Assembly (NCBI RefSeq): GCF_024746815.1
Contig: NZ_CP080525.1
Coordinates: 1,488,001-1,552,000 of the forward strand
DNA: 64,000 bases
Reading direction: 5' to 3'
Origin: Mesorhizobium sp. AR07
GTDB lineage: Bacteria > Pseudomonadota > Alphaproteobacteria > Rhizobiales > Rhizobiaceae
Below are positions 1 to 10,063 of the stretch, piece after piece (positions within the stretch are counted from its first letter, which is position 1; each line of letters begins with the position of its first letter). The position numbers were made by a program, and so were the translations under genes. The notes below the pieces were generated by a model. That model ran no database searches. It worked only from the letters and a program-made list of their open reading frames with translations, and had not been told where the DNA came from.

Positions 1-224
1 CCAACACGCAGTTGCAAGCCGACCCGGGCAATGCACAGCGCACGGTCGATGCCGCCTTCAGCCGCTACAAGCTGGCAATCGCCGGTGTTGACCCTTCGAG
101 AAATTTCAAAGCGGCGCTGACCATGCTAACCGGCTTGAAATCGCAAGGACGCCTGCCGGGTGCCAACGAAGGCTGGATCGGCATGGTCGAGAAAGCGATG
201 GCTACGGCCGGTCTCGCAAAATAG
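1..224 (+). CDS. C-terminal fragment of an unknown protein (cut by window edge)
   Basis: An open frame enters from the left edge and ends in TAG at 222-224, giving about 73 residues. No ATG or GTG start is visible; the first possible start is a TTG at 12, but the frame is already open before it, so this is most likely the tail of a gene that begins upstream. The visible part is soluble and alanine-rich with motifs such as DAAFSRYKLAIAG and GWIGMVEKAM. I recognise no domain. It is the only plus-strand gene before the intergenic region. Confidence 0.4.
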   Translation, partial: NTQLQADPGNAQRTVDAAFSRYKLAIAGVDPSRNFKAALTMLTGLKSQGRLPGANEGWIGMVEKAMATAGLAK

Positions 225-405
225 CTTCCAGCCGGTGGTGCGAGAGAGCCGAACCCCTTCGGGGATCGGCGTCCCAATTCTTTGCGCGCGTCAACTCAGG
301 AAGGCTGGAAGGCTCAGTCGATCCCTACTGGTCGTTTCCCAAGCAAAGCCTGCCACACTATTGTGCAGTGCAGCACGAGAATGCCCGTTTCAGGGCAAAA
401 TTCTT
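225..405. other. Intergenic stretch without a recognised gene
   Basis: Between the partial gene and the sRNA promoter I see no frame with protein-like composition and no clear terminator. The longer open frame that runs across 160-720 on the plus strand overlaps the sRNA and has no recognisable motif. Confidence 0.5.
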
Positions 406-435
406 CGTGACATTTTCATTCGCCTTAGGCTAGTG
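406..435 (+). promoter_or_regulatory. Candidate sigma-70 promoter of the small RNA
   Basis: A -35 box CGTGAC (406-411; alphaproteobacterial consensus CTTGAC) is followed after 18 bp by a -10-like CTAGTG (430-435; consensus CTATAT). Predicted initiation is near 442, which with the downstream terminator gives a transcript of about 150 nt. Confidence 0.45.
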
Positions 436-441
436 TGCCTC

Positions 442-591
442 GATAACCGAGAGGGTAGAGAAAAATCTGCTCTCCTACGCGGTCAAAGTCTTGGGAGGAT
501 GCGATCTAGGCGCGGTTACTCGCTGCCACCGGAAACCGGAAACAGATCGGACGCGTTTAAATTGCAAGGCCTCGTGCCTTGCTTTTTTTTT
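442..591 (+). ncRNA. Candidate trans-acting small RNA, possibly alpha-r9 family
   Basis: The stretch lies between a plausible sigma-70 promoter and a strong Rho-independent terminator and holds no protein-like frame. In Sinorhizobium meliloti the sRNA Smr9C (alpha-r9 family, about 144 nt) is, as I recall, encoded next to the DUF1467 gene that ends the same nuo-birA-rnj-mce gene string, so both position and size fit that family. The family assignment rests on synteny and memory, not on an alignment. The 5 prime end is inferred from the promoter. Confidence 0.5.
564..591 (+). terminator. Rho-independent terminator of the small RNA
   Basis: A perfect 7-bp stem GCAAGGC (564-570) / GCCTTGC (576-582) with a 5-nt loop CTCGT is followed by nine T residues (583-591). 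It is oriented for plus-strand transcripts. Confidence 0.9.
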
Positions 592-725
592 GCAAACATC
601 TGGTTAGCGCCAAAGGTTGACAAACGACATGACCATGCGTCAACCAGCGCAAGGTCAGAATCGCAGCGAGCCTTCAGGCGATATCGTGTCGATCTCGAAT
701 GTGCTGAAGCTCGGGCCTGAACGGT

Positions 726-1010
726 CTATTTCGTTGGGGTCTGACCGAATTCCGGAATGATGTGCGGAACCTCGTCGAGGCTGTACCCCAACCCTTTCGT
801 CAAGCCATAGAAAATGCCCATGATTACCGCCGTGGCGACGGTCGTTCGCAGGACGGCGCGCAGCATATGCGGGCCGCGCGGTGCACTTGGAACCGTGCCC
901 AGCGTCACGTCGTGATCGTCGTCCTGTGTCCTGACGCTGAACGGCAGCACGACGAACAGCACGATCCACCAGGTGGCGAAGAAAAGTGCGGTGAACGAAA
1001 CCCAGCTCAT
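726..1010 (-). CDS. DUF1467 family membrane protein
   Basis: A 94-residue protein with two predicted membrane segments, one at about residues 5-25 (FTALFFATWWIVLFVVLPF) and one at about 55-72. The sequence SVRTQDDD after the first segment is typical of the DUF1467 family of alphaproteobacteria; its function is unknown. The start codon overlaps the stop of mce (ATGA), so the two are probably translationally coupled. It is the last gene of the long minus-strand transcription unit that starts with nuoA. Confidence 0.85.
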   Translation of the reverse strand: MSWVSFTALFFATWWIVLFVVLPFSVRTQDDDHDVTLGTVPSAPRGPHMLRAVLRTTVATAVIMGIFYGLTKGLGYSLDEVPHIIPEFGQTPTK

Positions 1011-1411
1011 GATTGCTCCAGTTCGATCAGCGTGCCGAAGAAATCCTTCGGATGCAGGAACAGCACCGGCTTGCCATGCGCCCCGGTCTTCGGGTTGCCG
1101 TCACCCAGCACGCGCGCGCCGGCAGCCTTGAGCTGGTCACGCGCTGCCAGGATATCGTCGACCTCGTAGCAGAGATGGTGCATGCCGCCGGACGGGTTTT
1201 TCTCCAGGAAGGCGGCGATCGGCGAGCCCTCGCCCAACGGCTCCAGAAGTTCGATCTTGGTGTTGCCGACATTGACGAACACCACGGTGACGCCGTGCTC
1301 CGGCAGTGCCTGAGGCTCCGTCACTTCGGCGCCGAGCGTGTTGCGATAGGCGGCAACGGCGGCAGTCAGATCCGGCACGGCAAGCGCGACATGGTTCAGG
1401 CGTCCGAGCAT
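1007..1411 (-). CDS. mce: Methylmalonyl-CoA epimerase
   Basis: A 134-residue vicinal-oxygen-chelate (glyoxalase-fold) protein. The first metal ligand His7 lies in LGRLNHVALAVPDL, the central motif GGMHHLCYEV holds His78/His79, and the C-terminal metal-ligand Glu lies in GTLIELEQ (Glu130). The enzyme interconverts (2S)- and (2R)-methylmalonyl-CoA in propionate catabolism, just before the B12-dependent mutase. It lies downstream of rnj with a 120-bp gap that holds an inverted repeat, and it overlaps the DUF1467 gene by 4 bp. Length is normal for the family. Confidence 0.93.
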   Translation of the reverse strand: MLGRLNHVALAVPDLTAAVAAYRNTLGAEVTEPQALPEHGVTVVFVNVGNTKIELLEPLGEGSPIAAFLEKNPSGGMHHLCYEVDDILAARDQLKAAGARVLGDGNPKTGAHGKPVLFLHPKDFFGTLIELEQS

Positions 1412-1422
1412 GGGCTTTCCTC

Positions 1423-1525
1423 AGGGCAGTAAGGCAATAGGGCAGTAGGGAAGAATCTGACGTTCTGACGTAATGCGCCGCATCCTTGTCCCCTACCGCC
1501 CTACTGCCCTACTCCCTTATTCCCC
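1423..1525. repeat. Imperfect long inverted repeat built on a CCCTACTGCCCT motif
   Basis: The 120-bp gap between rnj and mce contains AGGGCAGTAGGG (1439-1450) facing CCCTACCGCCCT (1491-1502). Further copies of the CTACTGCCCTA motif extend both arms (1423-1450 and 1490-1525). The intervening segment has a short direct repeat, CTGACGT. The arms could fold into a long imperfect hairpin in the rnj-mce transcript. I believe motifs of this kind recur in Mesorhizobium intergenic regions, but I cannot count copies here. Confidence 0.6.
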
Positions 1526-1531
1526 TGTTCG

Positions 1532-3202
1532 TCACCTTGTGACGAACACCGTCACCAGCGGCTTCTTGCCCCAGGCTTCGTTGGCGGCGCCGCGCACGGC
1601 GCGCCGTACCGCTTCTTGCACCATGTCGAGGTCTTTTCGGCGCTGGCGGGGGATCGAGTCCACCGCGCCGACCGCCGCATCGATCATCAGATCCTCGAGC
1701 GTCTCGCCGCTGGCATCGGCCTCGGCGACACCGATGGCGACCAGATCGGGATCGCCGGCGAGTTCATATTTGTCGTCGAGCACGACATTGACCGCGACAT
1801 GGCCGGCAAAGGACAGTTTGCGCCGGTCACGAATGCCCATCGCCTGATCGGTGCCGATCAAATTGCCGTCCTTGTAGATGCGGCCGAACGGCACCTGGTC
1901 GATGATGGTGGCTGGTCCGGGTGCAAGCCGCAGCATGTCGCCGTCGCGCACCTGCGCCACCTGGCCGATGCCGGAGGTCGACATCAGCGACCCCTGCGCC
2001 ACCAGATGCGCCGCCTCGCCATGCACGGGAACGCCGATCTGCGGCCGCACCCATTCATACATCTTGCGCAACTCGCTGCGCCGCGGATGGCCGGAGACAT
2101 GCACCAGCGCGTCGCCGTCCTCGATGATCTTGATGCCGAGGTCGATCAAGCGGTTCTTGATCTCGAGGATAGCCTTCTCGTTGCCGGGAATCGTGCGCGA
2201 GGAAAACACCACCGTGTCTCCCGCCGTCAGCGACACCGATTTCATCTCTTCGCGCGACAGCTTGGCAAGGGCCGCCAACGGCTCGCCCTGGCTGCCGGTG
2301 CAGATGATGACCAGGTTTTCGCGCGGTATGAAGCCAAAATCCTCTTCGGCGATGAACTCGGGCAGGCCGTCCATGTAGCCGAGCTCGCCAGCCACATCGA
2401 TGACGCGCTTCAGCGAGCGGCCGAGCACCAGGCACTGGCGGCCGGCATCGCGCGCCGCCTTGGCGATGGAGACGATGCGCCCGACATTGGAGGAGAACGT
2501 GGTGACGGCGACGCGACCCTTGGCAGCCTGGATGACGCCCTTCAGTCCCTCGCCGACGGCGACTTCCGAAGGTGACTCGCCTTCCCGCAGCGCATTGGTC
2601 GAATCGCAGATCAGCGCCAGAACGCCCTTGTCGCCATAGGCGCGGAAACGCGCCTCGTCGGTTTTCGGGCCGATGGTCGGCTCCGGATCGATCTTCCAGT
2701 CACCGGTATGGATGACGGTGCCGGCTGGCGTGGTAATGGCCAGCGACATCGGTTCGGGAATCGAGTGCGCCACCGGAATGGCTTCGATCTCGAACGGACC
2801 GACGGTGAATTTCTCGCCTGCCCGGTAGATCGTCAACGGGATCTTCGGTGCGCCCTGCTCGCCCTGCCGCTTGGCTTCGAGCAGGCCCGCGCTGAACGGT
2901 GTCATCCACACCGGCGCCTTCAGCTTCGGCCAGGTGTCGAGCAGCGCGCCGTAGTGGTCTTCATGCGCGTGCGTGATGATGATGCCGCGCAGATTGGCGA
3001 GGTTCTCCTCGATGAAACGCGTGTCGGGCAGCACCAGGTCGACCCCGGGCAGGCTGGCATCGGGAAAGGTCACGCCGACATCGATGACGATCCACTCGCG
3101 CGCGCTCGGCGGGCCGTAGCCATAGAGGGCGAAGTTCATACCGATCTCGCCGACGCCGCCGAGCGGCACGAAGACGAGTTCGGCGTTTTCCGCTTTCGCC
3201 AT
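1532..3202 (-). CDS. rnj: Ribonuclease J
   Basis: A 556-residue metallo-beta-lactamase/beta-CASP ribonuclease. The zinc-binding motif HAHEDHYG is at residues 78-85 and the beta-CASP region is centred on the second third, with STNALREGESPSE and CTGSQGEPLAAL. The C-terminal RNase J domain ends in KKPLVTVFVTR. RNase J acts in 5 prime-to-3 prime mRNA decay and 23S/16S rRNA maturation in alphaproteobacteria. The start is supported by a GGAAGGG ribosome site just upstream. It follows birA by 34 bp and is probably transcribed from the nuo promoter or from an internal one. Confidence 0.97.
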   Translation of the reverse strand: MAKAENAELVFVPLGGVGEIGMNFALYGYGPPSAREWIVIDVGVTFPDASLPGVDLVLPDTRFIEENLANLRGIIITHAHEDHYGALLDTWPKLKAPVWMTPFSAGLLEAKRQGEQGAPKIPLTIYRAGEKFTVGPFEIEAIPVAHSIPEPMSLAITTPAGTVIHTGDWKIDPEPTIGPKTDEARFRAYGDKGVLALICDSTNALREGESPSEVAVGEGLKGVIQAAKGRVAVTTFSSNVGRIVSIAKAARDAGRQCLVLGRSLKRVIDVAGELGYMDGLPEFIAEEDFGFIPRENLVIICTGSQGEPLAALAKLSREEMKSVSLTAGDTVVFSSRTIPGNEKAILEIKNRLIDLGIKIIEDGDALVHVSGHPRRSELRKMYEWVRPQIGVPVHGEAAHLVAQGSLMSTSGIGQVAQVRDGDMLRLAPGPATIIDQVPFGRIYKDGNLIGTDQAMGIRDRRKLSFAGHVAVNVVLDDKYELAGDPDLVAIGVAEADASGETLEDLMIDAAVGAVDSIPRQRRKDLDMVQEAVRRAVRGAANEAWGKKPLVTVFVTR

Positions 3203-3236
3203 GATTTTTCCCTTCCTGGCCCTCAGGCCAAGTCCA

Positions 3237-4058
3237 CTAGGCGCTGGCCGAAGCGACCGCGCCGAAATGTACGTCGCCGGCGGCGATCGTCACAACCGAA
3301 CCCTCATCGTCGCGGATCACGAAACGGCAGTCCTCGTCAATGGTTTCGAACACCCCGCGCACCACATTACCGTCAATTCTGACAGCAACCTGCCCGCCAA
3401 GCCCCGCAGCGCGTGCCAGCCAGCGTCGCCTGACGGCGGCAAGCCCGCGCCCTTCGTCCCACAGCCTGGCATTTTCGCTCCAGGCATCCGACAGCGCCAG
3501 AAACAGCGTTTCCGCATCGCATGTCGCGCCCAGCGCGCGCAATGATGTTGCCGGATAAGGCAAATCCTCGGGATAAGCCACAACATTGACGCCGATGCCG
3601 ACAGCCACGGCGAAGCGACCGCCGTCAAGGATCGCCGATTCCAACAGGATGCCGGCCAACTTGGCGCCGGAGGCGAGCACGTCGTTCGGCCATTTCAGTT
3701 CGAAACGGTTCTTGCCAGCGCTTGCGCCGTCGAGACCGATGGCGATCCGGCCTTTCGGCACCACGGCATCGAGTGCATCGGCCAGCGCCAGCCCGGCAAC
3801 GAAGCCAAGCGTCGCGGCAAGGCGAAGTTCGCCGCTGGTGATGACAAGCAGCGTCGCCGCCAGATTGCCTTCGGGCGTCGCCCAGACACGACCGCGCCGG
3901 CCGCGCCCGCTTTCCTGCTTCTTGGAAACGACCCACAATTTGCCCGGATCACCTGCCCGGGCGTGGTCCAGCGCCACTGCGTTGGTGGAGCCGATCGTGT
4001 CATGCGCCTCAAGCCGGAACCCTTCCGACGCCGAGGTTGGAGCCAGCCGAAATGCCAT
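3237..4058 (-). CDS. birA: Biotin--[acetyl-CoA-carboxylase] ligase
   Basis: A 273-residue monofunctional biotin protein ligase. The biotinyl-AMP binding loop GRGRRGR is at residues 51-57, and KWPNDVL (122-128) precedes KLAGILLE, both hallmarks of the family. There is no N-terminal helix-turn-helix, so unlike E. coli BirA it should not act as a repressor. It attaches biotin to the carboxyl-carrier subunit of acetyl-CoA carboxylase and other carboxylases. It starts 5 bp after nuoN, which implies co-transcription with complex I, as in other rhizobia. Confidence 0.95.
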   Translation of the reverse strand: MAFRLAPTSASEGFRLEAHDTIGSTNAVALDHARAGDPGKLWVVSKKQESGRGRRGRVWATPEGNLAATLLVITSGELRLAATLGFVAGLALADALDAVVPKGRIAIGLDGASAGKNRFELKWPNDVLASGAKLAGILLESAILDGGRFAVAVGIGVNVVAYPEDLPYPATSLRALGATCDAETLFLALSDAWSENARLWDEGRGLAAVRRRWLARAAGLGGQVAVRIDGNVVRGVFETIDEDCRFVIRDDEGSVVTIAAGDVHFGAVASASA

Positions 4059-4063
4059 GCCGT

Positions 4064-5500
4064 CTAGAAGAAGGTCTTGGCGGCGGCTTCGGCGTAGGTG
4101 CCGATCGGCCCGCCGATCAGCACGTAGAACAGCACGAAGGCGCCGGAGACGCCGAGCACGAGGCGCAGTTCACTGGCCATCGGCACAAAGCCGCCGACCG
4201 GTTCGTCGAACCACATGATCTTGATGATGCGCAGATAGTAATAGGCGCCCACCACCGAGGCCAGCACGCCGATGATCGCCAGCGCGTAGAGATGGGCGTT
4301 GATGGCGGCGAGGAACACGTACCACTTCCCCCAGAAGCCGGCGAGCGGCGGAATGCCAGCCAGCGAGAACATCAGGATGGTCAGGATCGTCGCCATGATC
4401 GGGTTGGTCGACGACAGACCGGCCAGATCGCTGATCTGCTCGACATTGCCCTCCTTGCGCCGCATGGCGAGGATGAAGGCGAAGGTGCCGAGCGTCATCA
4501 CCAGGTAAATCAGCATGTAGATGGCAACGCCACGCACGCCGGCCTGGCTGTTGGCGGCAAGGCCGACCAGCGCATAACCCATGTGGCCGATCGAGGAGTA
4601 GGCCATCAGCCGCTTGATGTTGGTCTGGCCGATGGCCGCGAAGGCGCCGAGCGCCATCGAGGCGATCGAGATGAAGACGATGATCTGCTGCCAGTCGGCG
4701 GCAATCGGCTTGAACGCACCCATGGTGACGCGCACCATCAGCGCCATCGCCGCCATCTTGGGTGCGGCCGCCAGGAAGGCCGTCACCGGTGTCGGCGCGC
4801 CCTCGTAGACGTCGGGCGTCCACATGTGGAACGGCACCGCCGAGATCTTGAAGGCAAGGCCGGCCAGCACGAAGACGAGACCAAAGACGAGGCCAAGCTG
4901 GCGCTCGCCGCTGCCCAGCGCCGTGGCGATCTCCTGGAAGCCAGTGTTGCCGGTGTAACCGTAGACCAGGCTGATGCCATAGAGCAGCATGCCCGACGAC
5001 AGCGCGCCGAGGACGAAATATTTGAGGCCGGCCTCGGTCGAACGCAGATTGTCGCGGTTGATCGCGCACAGCACGTAGATCGCCAGCGATTGCAGTTCGA
5101 GGCCAAGATAGAGCCCGATCATGCTGTTGGCCGAGATCATCAGCATCATGCCAAGCGTGCTGAGCAACACCAGCACCGGATATTCGAACTTGTCGAAATG
5201 CTCCGCCTTGGCGAAGCGCATCGACATCGCCAACGTCACCGCCGAGCCGATCAGCGCCAGCACCTTCATGAAGCGGGCAAAGGAATCCAGGATGTAGGCA
5301 CTGCCGTAGGCGCTGCCCTGCCCGGTTTGGAAGATCAGCCAGGCGCCTGATATCACCAGCACGGCAACGGCAAGGCCGGTCACCGTATTGGCGGTGTTGG
5401 CGCGCGAATAGGCGCCGACCATCAGCAGCGCCAGCGCGCCGACGGCAAGGATCAGCTCTGGCGTCGAGAGCGACAGGCTGGAGAGAAGGTCCGGCGTCAT
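4064..5500 (-). CDS. nuoN: NADH-quinone oxidoreductase subunit N
   Basis: A 478-residue antiporter-like membrane subunit of complex I, about 14 helices. Typical sequences include [20 protein letters not shown] and [14 protein letters not shown], with conserved lysines and a glutamate in the proton channel. I chose the ATG at 5500 ([10 protein letters not shown]) rather than the upstream frame that extends to 5566, because the extra 22 residues are arginine-rich and overlap nuoM. It starts 19 bp after the nuoM stop. Confidence 0.97.
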   Translation of the reverse strand: MTPDLLSSLSLSTPELILAVGALALLMVGAYSRANTANTVTGLAVAVLVISGAWLIFQTGQGSAYGSAYILDSFARFMKVLALIGSAVTLAMSMRFAKAEHFDKFEYPVLVLLSTLGMMLMISANSMIGLYLGLELQSLAIYVLCAINRDNLRSTEAGLKYFVLGALSSGMLLYGISLVYGYTGNTGFQEIATALGSGERQLGLVFGLVFVLAGLAFKISAVPFHMWTPDVYEGAPTPVTAFLAAAPKMAAMALMVRVTMGAFKPIAADWQQIIVFISIASMALGAFAAIGQTNIKRLMAYSSIGHMGYALVGLAANSQAGVRGVAIYMLIYLVMTLGTFAFILAMRRKEGNVEQISDLAGLSSTNPIMATILTILMFSLAGIPPLAGFWGKWYVFLAAINAHLYALAIIGVLASVVGAYYYLRIIKIMWFDEPVGGFVPMASELRLVLGVSGAFVLFYVLIGGPIGTYAEAAAKTFF

Positions 5501-5519
5501 GGTTCGCAAAACCCTTGGG

Positions 5520-7025
5520 TTAATTCGCCGCCGCGGTCTGCGCGGCGCCGATGGATGCAGTGACATTGGTGACGAGCGACTTGACCGATTGGGCCGTCGC
5601 GTCGAAGACGGGCGCCGGATAGACGCCGAAGAAGATGACCAGCACGACCAGCGGGTAGATGATCACCTTCTCGCGCGGCGACAGATCGAGCAGGCCCTTC
5701 AGGCTGTCCTTGGTGAGCGCGCCGAAGATCACCCGGCGATACAGCCACAACGCATAGGCCGCCGACAGGATGACGCCGGTGGCGGCGAAGAACGCCACCC
5801 AGGTGTTGACGCGGAAGACGCCGAGCATAGTCAGGAACTCGCCGACGAAGCCGCTGGTGCCGGGCAGGCCGACATTGGCCATGGTGAAGATCAGGAACAC
5901 GGTGGCGTATTTCGGCATGTTGTTGACCAGGCCGCCATAGGCGGCGATCTCACGCGTGTGCATGCGGTCGTAAATGACGCCGACGCACAGGAACAGCGCG
6001 CCGGAGACGAGGCCGTGGCTGAGCATCTGGTAGATGGCGCCCTGCACGCCTTCCTGGTTCATGGCGAAGATGCCCATGGTGACAAAGCCCATATGGGCAA
6101 CCGACGAATAGGCGATCAGCTTCTTCATGTCCTCCTGCATCAGCGCCACCAGCGAGGTGTAGATGATGGCTACGACCGACAGTGTGAACACCAGCGGCGC
6201 GAACATTTCCGAAGCCAGCGGGAACATCGGCAGCGAGAAGCGCAGGAAGCCATACCCGCCCATCTTAAGCAGGATAGCGGCCAGGATCACGGAGCCTGCC
6301 GTCGGCGCTTCGACGTGCGCGTCGGGCAGCCAGGTGTGCACCGGCCACATTGGCATCTTTACCGCGAAGGAGGCGAAGAAGGCGAGCCATAGCCAGGTCT
6401 GCATGTTGGCCGGGAAATTATGCGTCAAAAGCGTCGGGATGTCGGTTGTGCCGGACTGATAGAACATCGCCATGATGGCGAGCAGCATCAGCACCGAGCC
6501 GGCCAGCGTGTAGAGGAAGAACTTGAACGAGGCATAGACGCGCCGCTTGCCGCCCCAGACGCCGATGATGATGAACATCGGGATCAGGCCGGCCTCGAAG
6601 AAGACGTAGAACAGCACGATATCCAGCGCGCAGAACACGCCGATCATCAGCGTCTCAAGCAGCAGGAAGGCGATCATGTAGGCCTTGACGCGCTTCTCGA
6701 TCGCTTCCCACGAGGCCAGGATGCAAAGCGGCATCAGGAACGTCGTCAGGATGACGAACAGCATCGAAATGCCGTCGACGCCCACATGATAGGAGATGCC
6801 GGAATCGAGCCAGGCGACCTTCTCGACGAACTGGAAGCCGGCTTGCGAATTGTCGAAGCCGGTCCAGATGAACAGCGAGATGATGAATGTGAAGGTCGTC
6901 GTCAACAGCGCGATGGCGCGGATGTTGCGGCGCGCGTTTTCACTGTCATCATTGATGAACAGGATGAGCAGCACACCAACCAGTGGCAGGAAGGTGACCA
7001 GCGAGAGGATTGGCCAGGCGGTCAT
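5520..7025 (-). CDS. nuoM: NADH-quinone oxidoreductase subunit M
   Basis: A 501-residue antiporter-like subunit of the proton-pumping membrane arm. It contains [20 protein letters not shown] with the conserved channel lysine and the motif [15 protein letters not shown]. The ATG overlaps the nuoL stop by one base (TGATG), which suggests translational coupling. Length and predicted 14 membrane helices fit the family. Confidence 0.98.
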   Translation of the reverse strand: MTAWPILSLVTFLPLVGVLLILFINDDSENARRNIRAIALLTTTFTFIISLFIWTGFDNSQAGFQFVEKVAWLDSGISYHVGVDGISMLFVILTTFLMPLCILASWEAIEKRVKAYMIAFLLLETLMIGVFCALDIVLFYVFFEAGLIPMFIIIGVWGGKRRVYASFKFFLYTLAGSVLMLLAIMAMFYQSGTTDIPTLLTHNFPANMQTWLWLAFFASFAVKMPMWPVHTWLPDAHVEAPTAGSVILAAILLKMGGYGFLRFSLPMFPLASEMFAPLVFTLSVVAIIYTSLVALMQEDMKKLIAYSSVAHMGFVTMGIFAMNQEGVQGAIYQMLSHGLVSGALFLCVGVIYDRMHTREIAAYGGLVNNMPKYATVFLIFTMANVGLPGTSGFVGEFLTMLGVFRVNTWVAFFAATGVILSAAYALWLYRRVIFGALTKDSLKGLLDLSPREKVIIYPLVVLVIFFGVYPAPVFDATAQSVKSLVTNVTASIGAAQTAAAN

Positions 7026-8998
7026 CAGAGCATCATCCAGGTGACGAGTGCGGCAACGCCGATCAGCATGGCGAAGGCATAGTGGTAGAGGTAGCCGGTC
7101 TGCAGCTTGACGACCCGGTTGGTGACATCGACGACGCGCGCCGAGATGCCGTCCGGGCCGAGGCCATCGATGATGGTGCCATCACCGGTCTTCCACAGGA
7201 AATGGCCGAGGCGCTTGGCGGGCCGCACGAACAGGAAGTCGTAAAGCTCGTCGAAATACCACTTGTTGAGCAGGAAGGCGTAGAGCCCGCGATGCCGGGC
7301 GGCCAGATTGACCGGCATTTCCGGCGAGCGGATGTAGAACTTCCAGGCCAGCGCGAAGCCGATCAGCATGGCGATGAAGGGCGACAGCTCGACCCACAGC
7401 GGCAATTCGTGGATCTCGTGCAGGATGTGGTTGTCCGGCAGCGTGAACAGCGATGCCTTCCAGAACTCGGCATAGCCCTCGCCGATGAAGGCGCCGTGGA
7501 AGATGATACCGGCAAACAGTGCGCCCGCGGCCAGGATGAACAGCGGCACCAGCATCACCGGCGGCGATTCATGGACGTGGTGCATGACCTCGTGGCTCGC
7601 CCTGGGCTTGCCATGGAAAGTCATGAAGATCAGCCGCCAGGAATAGAAGGAGGTGAAGCAGGCGGCGATGACCAAAAGTATGAAGGCGAGGCCCGCAACC
7701 GAATTGTGCCCGGTAAAGGCGCTCTCGATGATGGCGTCCTTGGAGAAGAAGCCGGCGGTGCCGATGACCGTCACCGGAATGCCGACGCCGGTGAGCGCCA
7801 GCGTGCCGATCACCATCATCCAATAGGTGGATGGGATCAGCTTGCGCAGGCCCCCCATCTTGCGCATGTCCTGCTCGTCGGAAACGGCATGGATGACCGA
7901 ACCCGAGCCAAGGAACAGCAGTGCCTTGAAAAAGGCATGCGTGAACAAATGGAAGATCGCGGCGCCGTAGGCGCCGACGCCGAGCGCCACGAACATGTAG
8001 CCGAGCTGCGAGCAGGTCGAATAGGCGATGACGCGCTTGATGTCGTTCTGGACGAGACCGACGGTCGCGGCGAAGAAAGCGGTGAAGGCACCGATGAAGG
8101 TGACCACCGTCAGCGCCGAATGCGACAGTTCGAACAGCGGCGACAGCCGCGCCAGCATGAACACGCCGGCGGTGACCATGGTGGCGGCATGGATGAGCGC
8201 CGAGACCGGCGTCGGGCCTTCCATGGCGTCCGGCAGCCAGGTGTGCAGCGGCACCTGCGCCGACTTGCCCATGGCGCCCATGAACAGGAGCAGGCAGACG
8301 ACCGTCATGGCCGCCTGCTTGTCCAGCGCATAGCCGAGGAAGGTCAGCACGGCGGCGCCCTGCGGTGCGCCTTCAGCGGGAATGAACGTCGCCGCATTGG
8401 CGAAGATGGTGCCGAGATTGACCGAGCCGAACAGCACGAAGACGCCGAAAATGCCGAGCGCGAAGCCGAAATCGCCGATGCGGTTGACGACGAAGGCCTT
8501 GATCGCGGCAGCGTTGGCCGACGGCTTCTTGTACCAGAAACCGATCAGCAGGTAGGAGGCAAGACCCACCCCTTCCCAGCCGAAGAACATCTGCACCAGA
8601 TTGTCAGCCGTCACCAGCATCAGCATGGCGAAGGTGAACAGCGACAGATAGGCGAAGAAGCGCGGCCGGTTCGGATCGTGGTGCATGTAGCCGATCGAAT
8701 AGATGTGAACCAGCGCCGACACGGTGTTGACCACCACCAGCATCACCACCGTCAGCGTGTCGATGCGCAGCGCCCAGGACGCCTCCAATCCACCCGATTG
8801 GATCCAGCGCATCACCGGCACGGTGAACACCTCGCCATGGCCGAAGCCGACGGTGAAGAAGGCAACCCACGACAGCACCGCGGCGATCACCAGGAAGCCG
8901 GAGGTGATGTATTCGGACGCCTTGGCGCCGAGCGACGTGCCGAACAGGCCGACGATCAGGAAGCCGAGCAGGGGAAGGAAGACGATGGCCTGATACAT
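7025..8998 (-). CDS. nuoL: NADH-quinone oxidoreductase subunit L
   Basis: A 657-residue distal antiporter-like subunit of complex I. It shows [19 protein letters not shown], the [15 protein letters not shown] motif, and a C-terminal part that includes the lateral helix and the last membrane anchor ([15 protein letters not shown]). It follows nuoK by 10 bp. Size and motif order are standard. Confidence 0.98.
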   Translation of the reverse strand: MYQAIVFLPLLGFLIVGLFGTSLGAKASEYITSGFLVIAAVLSWVAFFTVGFGHGEVFTVPVMRWIQSGGLEASWALRIDTLTVVMLVVVNTVSALVHIYSIGYMHHDPNRPRFFAYLSLFTFAMLMLVTADNLVQMFFGWEGVGLASYLLIGFWYKKPSANAAAIKAFVVNRIGDFGFALGIFGVFVLFGSVNLGTIFANAATFIPAEGAPQGAAVLTFLGYALDKQAAMTVVCLLLFMGAMGKSAQVPLHTWLPDAMEGPTPVSALIHAATMVTAGVFMLARLSPLFELSHSALTVVTFIGAFTAFFAATVGLVQNDIKRVIAYSTCSQLGYMFVALGVGAYGAAIFHLFTHAFFKALLFLGSGSVIHAVSDEQDMRKMGGLRKLIPSTYWMMVIGTLALTGVGIPVTVIGTAGFFSKDAIIESAFTGHNSVAGLAFILLVIAACFTSFYSWRLIFMTFHGKPRASHEVMHHVHESPPVMLVPLFILAAGALFAGIIFHGAFIGEGYAEFWKASLFTLPDNHILHEIHELPLWVELSPFIAMLIGFALAWKFYIRSPEMPVNLAARHRGLYAFLLNKWYFDELYDFLFVRPAKRLGHFLWKTGDGTIIDGLGPDGISARVVDVTNRVVKLQTGYLYHYAFAMLIGVAALVTWMML

Positions 8999-9008
8999 GG
9001 TGGTTCCG

Positions 9009-9317
9009 TCAACCCTTCATCATGTTCACGTCTTCGACCGCGATCGAGCCGCGGTTGCGGAAGAAGACGACGAGAATGGCAAGTCCGATGGCAGCCTCGG
9101 CCGCTGCGACCGTCAGCACGAACAGCGCGAACACCTGGCCGACCAGATCGCCAAGCGCCGCCGAGAAGGCGACGAAATTGATGTTGACCGCAAGCAGGAT
9201 CAGTTCGATCGACATCAGGATGACGATGACGTTCTTGCGGTTCAGGAAGATGCCGAACACGCCGAGCGTGAACAGGATCGCCGATACGGTCAGATAATGT
9301 GCGATGCCGACAACCAT
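9009..9317 (-). CDS. nuoK: NADH-quinone oxidoreductase subunit K
   Basis: A 102-residue subunit with three membrane helices. It has the conserved glutamates in [11 protein letters not shown] and in [13 protein letters not shown], which line the central proton channel of complex I. It is 1 bp from nuoJ and is part of the continuous nuo operon. Confidence 0.97.
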   Translation of the reverse strand: MVVGIAHYLTVSAILFTLGVFGIFLNRKNVIVILMSIELILLAVNINFVAFSAALGDLVGQVFALFVLTVAAAEAAIGLAILVVFFRNRGSIAVEDVNMMKG

Positions 9318-9318
9318 C

Positions 9319-9939
9319 TCAGAGTCCTTCGCCCGACTTGACCTTGCGGATTTCCATGCCGGTCGCCGGCGTGCGGCCGACCTGGGCCGCGATCGACTGC
9401 CGCTTGATCCCTTCCTTGTGGCGCAGCGTCAGCACGATGGCGCCGATCATGGCGACCAGCAGCACGAGGCCCGAAATCTGGAAGTAGTAGAGGTAGTCGG
9501 TATAGAGGATGTCGCCGAGTGCTGCCGTGTTTGTCCGCGTGGCGAGATCCGGAATTGGCTTGGAGACCGTCGAGGCCAGCCGCGGCGCGAATGTATAGCC
9601 GCCCAGCACGACGATCAGTTCCGCCGCCAGGATCAGCCCGACCAGCGCGCCGATCGGCGCATACTGCAGCGCGCCTTCCTTCATCTCGGCGAAATCGACG
9701 TCGAGCATCATGACGACGAACAGGAACAGCACCATGACCGCGCCGACATAGACGACGAGCAGGATTATCGCCAGGAACTCGGCGCCCGTCAGCATGAACA
9801 GGCCGGCGGCGTTGAAGAAGGTCAGGATCAGGAACAGCACCGAATGCACGGGGTTGCGCGACGAAATGACCATGAACGCCGACGCCACCGCGACAAAGGC
9901 GAAGAGGTAGAAAAAGGCCGCCTCTAGTCCACTCAGCAT
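9319..9939 (-). CDS. nuoJ: NADH-quinone oxidoreductase subunit J
   Basis: A 206-residue, five-helix membrane subunit. The segment [20 protein letters not shown] forms the conserved third helix with its pi-bulge tyrosine/glycine region, which rearranges during turnover in known complex I structures. It is separated from nuoI by 124 bp, the largest gap inside the nuo genes. Confidence 0.96.
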   Translation of the reverse strand: MLSGLEAAFFYLFAFVAVASAFMVISSRNPVHSVLFLILTFFNAAGLFMLTGAEFLAIILLVVYVGAVMVLFLFVVMMLDVDFAEMKEGALQYAPIGALVGLILAAELIVVLGGYTFAPRLASTVSKPIPDLATRTNTAALGDILYTDYLYYFQISGLVLLVAMIGAIVLTLRHKEGIKRQSIAAQVGRTPATGMEIRKVKSGEGL

Positions 9940-10063
9940 GGGGTTCCCCCGGGTTCCTGTCAGACAGATATTCGTCTGTCCGTTCTTTGGCTTCGTTCCG
10001 CCTCCGGTACCGAAGCCGCGTGTTCCTTAGACGAGGCCCCTCGCCCCGTCCATGCGTCAAATA
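9940..10063. other. Gap between nuoI and nuoJ with two small hairpins
   Basis: The 124-bp spacer holds a GACAGA/TCTGTC hairpin (9963-9980, 6-nt loop) and a GGCTTCG/CGAAGCC inverted repeat (9989-10017, 15-nt loop). No coding frame fits. The hairpins could be an RNA-processing or stability site inside the long nuo transcript; this is inference. Confidence 0.45.

Noticed and set aside
615..645. GGTTGAC/GTCAACC inverted repeat as terminator of the nuo-DUF1467 unit
   Set aside because: Seven-bp arms with a 17-bp loop and no T run on the minus strand; too weak to call a terminator.
160..720. Plus-strand open frame of 186 codons across the sRNA region
   Set aside because: It overlaps the end of the partial gene and the entire sRNA with its terminator, and has no protein-like motif.
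7010..9181. Long plus-strand open frame of 723 codons opposite nuoL and nuoK
   Set aside because: It lies fully antisense to well-conserved complex I genes, has a charge-rich, repetitive His/Asp/Arg composition typical of antisense frames in GC-rich DNA, and shows no domain.
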